Shown in pieces: positions 58,986 through 64,000 of a DNA stretch of 64,000 nucleotides; positions within the stretch are counted from its first letter, which is position 1, and each line of letters starts with the position of its first letter. The DNA is from an uncultured Collinsella sp. (GTDB lineage Bacteria; Actinomycetota; Coriobacteriia; Coriobacteriales; Coriobacteriaceae). Below the pieces are notes generated by a model that saw nothing but the letters and a program-made list of their open reading frames with translations, was not told the DNA's origin and made no database searches. Position numbers and translations under genes: made by a program. The stretch covers positions 22,396-86,395 of the forward strand of contig UQMM01000006.1 in NCBI GenBank assembly GCA_900542165.1, written 5' to 3'.

Positions 58986-59792
58986 ATGTCCGGACACTCT
59001 AAGTGGGCCACAACCAAGCATCGTAAGGGCGCGCAGGACGCCAAGCGTTCCGCCCTCTTCTCCAAGCTCAGCCGCAACATCACCGTTGCTGCCCGTCTCG
59101 GCGGCGACCCGCTGCCCGAGAACAACGCCAGCCTCGCCGCTGCCGTTGCCAAGGCTAAGGCTCAGTCCATGCCTAAGGACAAGATCAAGTCTGCTATCGA
59201 TAAGGCCTTTGGTTCGGGTGCCGATGCCGCCGTCTACGAGAACATCGTGTACGAGGGCTACGGTCCCGCCGGTGTCGCCGTCTACGTCGACTGCCTGACC
59301 GACAACCGCAACCGCACCGCCGCCGATGTCCGTTCCGCCTTCTCCCACGCTGGTGGCAACCTGGGCACCTCCGGCTCCGTCGCCTTCCAGTTTGAGCGCA
59401 AGGGTCAGATCGTCGTCGCCAAGGAGATCCTGGACGAGAACGCCAAGAAGGAGACCATGATCGCCAACGGTGCTGCTGGTGACGAGGATGAGTTCATGAT
59501 GGCCATCGCCGAGGCCGGTGGCGAGGACTACGAGGACGCCGGCGAGGAGTGGATCGTCTGGACTACCGCCAACGAGGTCATGGCTGTCTCCAAGGCGCTC
59601 GAGGAGCAGGGCGTCCAGGTCAAGGGCTCCGAGACCACCATGGTCCCGACCACCCCGACCGAGGTCTCCGGCGCCGACGCCAAGAAGGTTCAGCGCCTCA
59701 TCGACCGTCTTGAGGAGCTCGACGACGTCCAGGATGTTTACAGCACCATGGACATGACCGACGAGGTCATCGCTGCCCTCGAGGAGGAGTAG
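58986..59792 (+). CDS. YebC/PmpR-family regulator
   Basis: A 268-residue conserved protein. The MSGHSKWATTKHRKGAQDAKRSALFSKLSR N-terminus, VYEGYGPAGVAVYVDCLTDNRNRT (near 88) and GTSGSVAFQFERKG (near 128) are diagnostic. The family acts in translation of polyproline-type stretches or as a transcription regulator, depending on species. It is about 20 residues longer than E. coli YebC, mainly acidic additions. A possible promoter (TTATCT..TATCAT near 58895-58916) lies upstream. It is not linked to ruvC here, unlike many bacteria. Confidence 0.93.
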   Translation: MSGHSKWATTKHRKGAQDAKRSALFSKLSRNITVAARLGGDPLPENNASLAAAVAKAKAQSMPKDKIKSAIDKAFGSGADAAVYENIVYEGYGPAGVAVYVDCLTDNRNRTAADVRSAFSHAGGNLGTSGSVAFQFERKGQIVVAKEILDENAKKETMIANGAAGDEDEFMMAIAEAGGEDYEDAGEEWIVWTTANEVMAVSKALEEQGVQVKGSETTMVPTTPTEVSGADAKKVQRLIDRLEELDDVQDVYSTMDMTDEVIAALEEE

Positions 59793-59860
59793 GCCCGCAC
59801 GGATTGAGCCGTGCATATCTGGGCATAATGAAGCGAGCATGCAAGCCTCGTGGAATAGAT

Positions 59861-59903
59861 GAGCCGGATCCGCGTGCAATGAGGCACCGGACCCGGCTCT
59901 TTT
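59861..59903 (+). terminator. Terminator after yebC
   Basis: GAGCCGGATCCG (59861-59872) pairs with CGGACCCGGCTC (59888-59899) with a one-base bulge, followed by TTTTATAAT. Confidence 0.88.
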
Positions 59904-59958
59904 ATAATGATGCGAATCGTTTTGCATTCTGTGGATCGAGATTTGAAGGGAGCGCTGC

Positions 59959-60504
59959 ATGCGCGTGCTCAAACGAGCCCTGGCGATCGTGTATCTTGCC
60001 GCCGCCGTCGTGGCGCTGGGTACGTTAGTCTGCCAGTTTTGGGGGCCATATACCTATCGCTTTATGCTGTTGATGCGCGATCCGCTGCCTCGCATCGTTG
60101 TTACGGCGTGCGGCGGTGTCGTGGCGCTCGGCGTGCTCGTGTGTTTCTTTCGCCTGATGTTTGCTCGTCGCGAGCCGTCCTGCGTGCATCCGGCGGGGGA
60201 GCGTAATATCGAGGTCACGCTCGCCGCCCTCTCCTCGTGTGCTCGCACCGCGGCAGAGCGCGACGACCGCGTGATGGTCGAGCATGTCGAGGCGCGCGTG
60301 CAGGGCTCCGACGAATCGCGCGTCCGTTTTAAGGTCGACGCCATCGCGCTCGACGACCGGGATGTGGCCTCCCTTGCAGCCGCGATGCAGCAACGTATCG
60401 AGGAGGCCTGCGACACCATGCTCGGCACGCCGGGCACGACCGCACGCGTTCGTTTTTTGCCGTCCAAGACTACCGTCCAGACCGTGGAGGTTTCCGGTGA
60501 GTGA
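59959..60504 (+). CDS. amaP: AmaP-like membrane anchor of the Asp23 cluster
   Basis: A 181-residue protein with two N-terminal helices (about 7-28 and 45-66) and a cytoplasmic domain. In staphylococci AmaP tethers Asp23 to the membrane, and this product has the same two-helix-plus-tail form and position. Identity at sequence level is weak, so the name rests on topology and the DUF2273 and Asp23 neighbours. A GGGAGCGCTGC site precedes the ATG. It overlaps the next gene by 8 bases. Confidence 0.78.
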   Translation: MRVLKRALAIVYLAAAVVALGTLVCQFWGPYTYRFMLLMRDPLPRIVVTACGGVVALGVLVCFFRLMFARREPSCVHPAGERNIEVTLAALSSCARTAAERDDRVMVEHVEARVQGSDESRVRFKVDAIALDDRDVASLAAAMQQRIEEACDTMLGTPGTTARVRFLPSKTTVQTVEVSGE

Positions 60505-60874
60505 TACCAATCAAGACAAGACCGTCCGCACTCCGCGCCTGACTATCGATCAGAGCGCCGCGCCGGCTAGCGAGGTCGTCGATCCCAAGGTGGAGGGTAC
60601 CGAGTCGCATGACGCGGTCGCCAATGATTTTGATGAGGCCATGGGTCTCATCAAGGGTACGGGGGCAGCCATCTGGAGCTATGCCGTCCGTCATCCCAAT
60701 ACCACGCTTGGAGCCGTCGCTGGTTTTGTGCTCGCCGTACTGGTGCTCACGCTCGGCCTGTGGGATACGCTCGTCATCGCATTCTTTGTACTGATCGGCG
60801 CCGTGATTGGCCAGATCCGTGACGGCGAGAACGGGATCGTCAACTTCTTCGGCCGTCTGTTTAGCGGCCGCTAG
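60497..60874 (+). CDS. Small DUF2273-type membrane protein
   Basis: A 125-residue protein with an acidic N-terminal half (to about 65) and one or two C-terminal helices: TTLGAVAGFVLAVLVLTLGLWDTLVIAFFVLIGAVIGQIRDGENG, the last part matching the DUF2273 family (PF10031). A GTG start at 60497 lies 6 bases after GTGGAGG and inside the end of amaP. In Firmicutes the same family sits between amaP and asp23, consistent with a membrane-bound envelope-stress complex. Confidence 0.85.
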   Translation: MSDTNQDKTVRTPRLTIDQSAAPASEVVDPKVEGTESHDAVANDFDEAMGLIKGTGAAIWSYAVRHPNTTLGAVAGFVLAVLVLTLGLWDTLVIAFFVLIGAVIGQIRDGENGIVNFFGRLFSGR

Positions 60875-60918
60875 TATGTATTCGACCGCCGCGTGTGCGG
60901 TGGGCATAAGGAGGAACC

Positions 60919-61440
60919 ATGGCTTTTAACACGAAGGTCGATGTGGCCGATACTGAGCCCGAGGCAGACGAGACCGTCGCCGCCGAGGCCGAGGACGTAA
61001 CGCTCGAGGACGAGGCGCTCGTCGAGGCCGAACCCGCCGACGATGCGGACGAGGATGATGAGGAAACAGACGAGTCCGAGGACTCGCTGACCTATTCCAA
61101 CGGTGTAATCGAGAAGATCGTCGCCATGGCCACCCGCGAGGTGCCGCACGTCCTGGGCATGAAGGGCAACCTCATGCACTTTGTGCAGGAGCAGTTTGGT
61201 GCCGAGAACCTGACCAAGGGCGTGACGGTCGAGGTCACCGATGACAACCGCGTGGTCGTCAACATTTCCGTCATTATCGAGTACGGCGCCTACGCGCCCG
61301 CGATTTTCGACGACGTCAAGGCGCGCGTGACCGAGCGTCTGGCCGCGATGACCGGCCTTGAGGTGGCAGGCGTCAACCTACGCATCGAGGATGTCATCAC
61401 CCCCGAGGAGTACGAGCACCGCACCAACCAGCACGAGTAA
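60919..61440 (+). CDS. asp23: Asp23/Gls24-family envelope stress protein
   Basis: A 173-residue cytoplasmic protein. The first ~55 residues are strongly acidic (clusters of Asp and Glu), unusual for the family and possibly phosphoregulated or disordered. The Asp23 domain then runs from LTYSNGVIEKIVAMATREVPHVLGMKGN (near 58) through VEVTDDNRVVVNISVIIEYGAYAPAIFDDVKARVTERLAAMTGLEVAGVNLRIEDV. AAGGAGGAACC precedes the ATG. It closes the three-gene envelope cluster. Confidence 0.92.
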   Translation: MAFNTKVDVADTEPEADETVAAEAEDVTLEDEALVEAEPADDADEDDEETDESEDSLTYSNGVIEKIVAMATREVPHVLGMKGNLMHFVQEQFGAENLTKGVTVEVTDDNRVVVNISVIIEYGAYAPAIFDDVKARVTERLAAMTGLEVAGVNLRIEDVITPEEYEHRTNQHE

Positions 61441-61490
61441 CCTACCAAAAAGGGATGTTTATTTTAGCAGGTTTTATCTGCGAAAACGTC
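61441..61490 (+). repeat. GGGACAG-core palindromic repeat (type R1), variant core
   Basis: CCTACCAAAA, core AGGGATGTTTA, TTTTAGCAGG, then TTTTATCTGCGAAAACGTC. It begins at the base after the asp23 stop, and directly precedes a conventional terminator. Confidence 0.8.
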
Positions 61491-61491
61491 A

Positions 61492-61537
61492 AACGGCCGG
61501 CCGCACGGATGTATGTGCGGCCGGCCGTTATTTGTAT
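61492..61537 (+). terminator. Terminator of the AmaP/Asp23 operon
   Basis: Perfect 15-bp arms (61492-61506 with 61515-61529) with an 8-base loop, then ATTTGTAT. Confidence 0.92.
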
Positions 61538-61645
61538 GTCCCCGATGTAGGCATACCGCTCGTCTAACTAGGGGTTGCAATCGTCGTGTTCCGCGTTACC
61601 CTAATGGGCGCATTGTTTCCAAATTGTTAACGAGGGGTTGCCGTA

Positions 61646-62668
61646 ATGGCTGACGAGCACGAAACAGAAAGCCAGGCATGGGCGATTGAGGCTGCCGCGG
61701 CAGAGGCGGCATCGCGAGCTGCCGAGGAGGTACATCGTCCTCCCGTGGTGCCGATGGAGCGCGTGGTTGATCGCACCGATATCGAGCGCGGCGAGCGTGC
61801 CGGCCAAAAGCGTAGCCAGGAGCCAGGCTTCCCGCGCTTTTTCGCCGAGCTCAATCTGGGCCTGATTCTTACGGCCTTTGCCATCGTTGCGTTTAAAACC
61901 CCTAATCACTTTGCTTTTGGCGGCACCTCGGGCGTGTCGGTTATTCTGTCCACGCTGTTCCCGACCCTGCCCGTCGGCGTCTTTATGTGGATTATCAACG
62001 CGGTTCTCGTCGTTTTGGGCTTTATCTTTTTGGAGCGCAAGGCAATCCTGTGGAGCGTCTTCGCCTCGTTTGCGCTGTCCGCCTATGTTTCGCTTTTCGA
62101 GCTCTTTATCCCGACCAGTGTCTCGATGACGGGCGATATGTGGCTCGACCTGTGTTTTGCCGTGATTCTGCCGGCGCTCGGCAGCGCCATCGTCTTTGAT
62201 ATCGGCGCCTCGACGGGTGGCACGGACATTCTTGCCATGATCCTCAAGCGCCGCACGACGCTCGAGATTGGCCGCGCCCTGCTGCTGGTCGATATCGGCA
62301 TCGTGGCCATCGCGGCCTTCTTGTACGGCCCGCGTGTCGGTCTGTATTGCGTGCTCGGCCTGTTTGCCAAGACGCTTGTGGTCGACAAAGCCATCGAGAG
62401 CATTCACCTTCGTAAGGTCTGCACGGTCATTTGTTCCGAGCCCCTTAAGGTCGAGGAGTTTATCGTCAAGCATCTCAACCGTACGGCGACCATTAGTCGC
62501 GGCTACGGTGCCTTCTCGGGCAAGTGCGTGACGGTGATCATGAGCGTGCTGAGCCGTCGCGAGGCCGTGCAACTGCGCCGCTATGCGCGCGAGGTCGATC
62601 CGGGTGCCTTTATCACGATTGTCGACAGTTCCGAGATCGTCGGCAAGGGTTTCCGCGGCACGAACTAG
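61646..62668 (+). CDS. YitT-family membrane protein
   Basis: A 340-residue protein. A charged, Ala-rich cytoplasmic leader of about 70 residues precedes five helices (DUF161) with NHFAFGGTSGVSVILSTL near 90 and DIGASTGGTDILAMILKRRT near 187. A DUF2179 domain (about 250-335) follows with SRGYGAFSGKCVTVIMSVLSRREAVQL and DPGAFITIVDSSEIVGKGF. Function of the family is unclear. The leader is longer than in Bacillus YitT, and the ATG at 61646 has AACGAGGGG upstream. Confidence 0.9.
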   Translation: MADEHETESQAWAIEAAAAEAASRAAEEVHRPPVVPMERVVDRTDIERGERAGQKRSQEPGFPRFFAELNLGLILTAFAIVAFKTPNHFAFGGTSGVSVILSTLFPTLPVGVFMWIINAVLVVLGFIFLERKAILWSVFASFALSAYVSLFELFIPTSVSMTGDMWLDLCFAVILPALGSAIVFDIGASTGGTDILAMILKRRTTLEIGRALLLVDIGIVAIAAFLYGPRVGLYCVLGLFAKTLVVDKAIESIHLRKVCTVICSEPLKVEEFIVKHLNRTATISRGYGAFSGKCVTVIMSVLSRREAVQLRRYAREVDPGAFITIVDSSEIVGKGFRGTN

Positions 62669-62817
62669 CGCGAACGCATTCATCAAACAATCGAAAAGCG
62701 CCTCGCGCGTTGCAAATACGTCATCTAAGAGTATTTGAACTCACATTGGGTGATAATGATGCCAAAGACATCGTTTGCGATCCAGGTGATTCGCTCTAGA
62801 TACGAAGGGATGATTCT

Positions 62818-64000
62818 ATGTTCTGCTCGCAGTGTGGCGCCCCCATGGGCGATAACGACAAGTTCTGCGGCGTGTGTGGTGCTCCTAATGCCGGTGCCGC
62901 TGGCCCCGCTCCCCAGGGACAGCCTCAGCCCCAGCAGTTTGTTCCGCAACCGCCCGTGGCGAATGCGCCAAAGGGCTGTGTGGTTCAGGCGTTCCAGGAT
63001 ATGACCAAGACCCCGGGCGTGCTTCAGCGTGTATGCCAAATCGCGTTTTTGCCGGCGCTGATTTGCGTTGTGTCGGTGCTCGTGTTGTTTATTCCCGTTA
63101 TTGGCGGCATTGCGGCTGCCATCGGCTTTTTGGCAGCTTGCATTGCGAGCGTGTGCGGTTCCGGCTTTGGCATCGAGTGGGGTCGCGATCTGTCGCTTAA
63201 GATCGATGACGGCATGGATCGTCCGCTGATGCGTTCCACGTCGTTTGGTCTCGGAGTCTTTTCGAGCGTTATTTCGGTCGTGCTCGAGGTTATCGCTGCC
63301 ATTCCCGTTATCGGTGTAGTGCTTTCGCTGGTGGAGGGCGTGGCGCTTGGTGCCGCAGGCTCGTACTCCTACTATGGCTCCTATGCGCTCGAGGCTGCGC
63401 TGTTCGGTTCGCTCGGCCTGCTTGTCCTGGCTATGATTGCCACGGCAGTCTTGGGGGTCTTCTTTAAGATGTTCGCCGACATTGCCGTGATGCACTTTGC
63501 GGTGACCGGGCGCGTTGAGAGCGCGTTTTCGCTCGACAAGGTCTGGGCGGCGTTTAAGCACAACAAGACCAAGCTGTTCTGCGCTTCGTTCCTTCCCGAG
63601 TTTTTGACGGGCCTGGTTTCCAACGCCATTACGTGGATCTTGACAGCTGTCTTTGGTGCCATCGCCGGAATTGGCGCGTACGGCTATTACTATCGCCCCA
63701 CGGGTATCGAGGCGATTGTTACCGCCGGTGGTGTCACGCTCGTATTGTTCCTGGTGCTGATTGCATTCGTCACGGTGTTCCTTACGGTCTTTGGCAAGAT
63801 GCTCAAGCACCGTGCCGTTGGCTATTGGGCTGCACGTTATGCAAGCGAATGGGCCGATGAGGACAAGGACGACGTTTTGACTTTTGTGCTCCCGGGTGAG
63901 AAGAAGCCTGCTCCTGCGGGATTCAATCCCACGGCAGCCACTGGTGCTGCGCCTGCCCCGGCACCCGCGCCTGCACCTGCCCCGGCACCCGCGCCTGCCC
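62818..64000 (+). CDS. Zinc-ribbon membrane protein with Pro-Ala tail (truncated by window end)
   Basis: The frame is open to the window edge (394 codons seen). It begins MFCSQCGAPMGDNDKFCGVC, a double CxxC zinc ribbon, then a Pro/Gln-rich linker. A DUF4013-like membrane region (about 75-330) follows with several helices and the segment RPLMRSTSFGLGVFSSVISV. After EKKPAPAG the sequence becomes a Pro-Ala repeat made from near-identical 12-24 base DNA units. The role is unknown. A GAAGGGATGATTCT site precedes the ATG. Confidence 0.85.
   Translation, partial: MFCSQCGAPMGDNDKFCGVCGAPNAGAAGPAPQGQPQPQQFVPQPPVANAPKGCVVQAFQDMTKTPGVLQRVCQIAFLPALICVVSVLVLFIPVIGGIAAAIGFLAACIASVCGSGFGIEWGRDLSLKIDDGMDRPLMRSTSFGLGVFSSVISVVLEVIAAIPVIGVVLSLVEGVALGAAGSYSYYGSYALEAALFGSLGLLVLAMIATAVLGVFFKMFADIAVMHFAVTGRVESAFSLDKVWAAFKHNKTKLFCASFLPEFLTGLVSNAITWILTAVFGAIAGIGAYGYYYRPTGIEAIVTAGGVTLVLFLVLIAFVTVFLTVFGKMLKHRAVGYWAARYASEWADEDKDDVLTFVLPGEKKPAPAGFNPTAATGAAPAPAPAPAPAPAPAPA

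Noticed and set aside
1..64000. tRNA or rRNA genes
   Set aside because: No cloverleaf with a GGTTCRA-type T arm or rRNA-like stretch was found in the intergenic regions by eye; a tRNAscan run would settle it.

Overview
The window is high-GC, densely coded DNA from an anaerobic actinobacterium of the Coriobacteriia, most probably Collinsella or a close relative. I infer this from gene content and style, not from a database search: a fused 1595-residue 2-hydroxyacyl-CoA-dehydratase-activator protein, an AmaP/DUF2273/Asp23 envelope cluster, an LAxTG-type wall protein, a DUF6020 membrane protein, AGGAGG-type ribosome binding sites with frequent GTG/TTG starts, and many short intergenic palindromes. 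No rRNA, tRNA, intact transposase, prophage or CRISPR-Cas locus was recognised.

Layout. 0-6 kb: threonine/aspartate-family biosynthesis (thrB and thrC on minus; lysC and asd on plus; no homoserine dehydrogenase in view), with large nested hairpins in the gaps. 6-8.5 kb: ogt, the fused remains of an Abi_2 abortive-infection gene and a ClC channel gene, and a GyrI-like gene behind a perfect LexA-type box. 8.7-12.2 kb: MacB/FtsX-type ABC exporter. 12.7-20.7 kb: metabolic and housekeeping genes (phosphofructokinase, a membrane-anchored Ntn hydrolase with bile-salt-hydrolase residue spacing, M18 aminopeptidase, 2-hydroxyacid dehydrogenase, SEC-C methionine aminopeptidase, radical SAM protein, alpha/beta hydrolase). 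20.9-23.1 kb: GGDEF-REC-HD-GYP regulator plus Hpt protein. 23.3-26.8 kb: DUF2975/HTH pair and a three-gene ABC-2 transporter of lower GC. 26.9-31.3 kb: glutamine-amidotransferase-like hydrolase and a polar amino-acid ABC importer. 31.4-31.64 kb: an array of six 15-bp repeats in alternating orientation. 31.7-41.5 kb: dxs, HD and PF06541 genes, amt-PII, TetR-MFS with its operator, a HAD phosphatase, a probable type I toxin cassette, and a TetR gene leading into the dehydratase-activator fusion. 46.3-51.5 kb: a gene remnant, a DUF389 protein and a large coiled-coil/CAP surface protein with a G9 tract. 51.7-64 kb: OPT transporter, coaX, dCMP deaminase, Nfu, lgt, DUF6020, YebC, envelope-stress cluster, YitT and a truncated zinc-ribbon membrane protein.

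The main novelty is intergenic. (1) A nested hairpin family at four sites keeps an internal loop (GTCCT / TGCGGA) while its flanking stems differ in sequence yet remain paired. Three copies lie just after the stops of thrB, asd and pfkA. (2) The 40-bp-period alternating array lies between the amino-acid importer and dxs. (3) A GGGACAG-core palindrome family is dispersed in at least nine places, two of them flanking the toxin cassette. (4) SOS-box-like sites precede the GyrI-like gene and the toxin-like small ORF.
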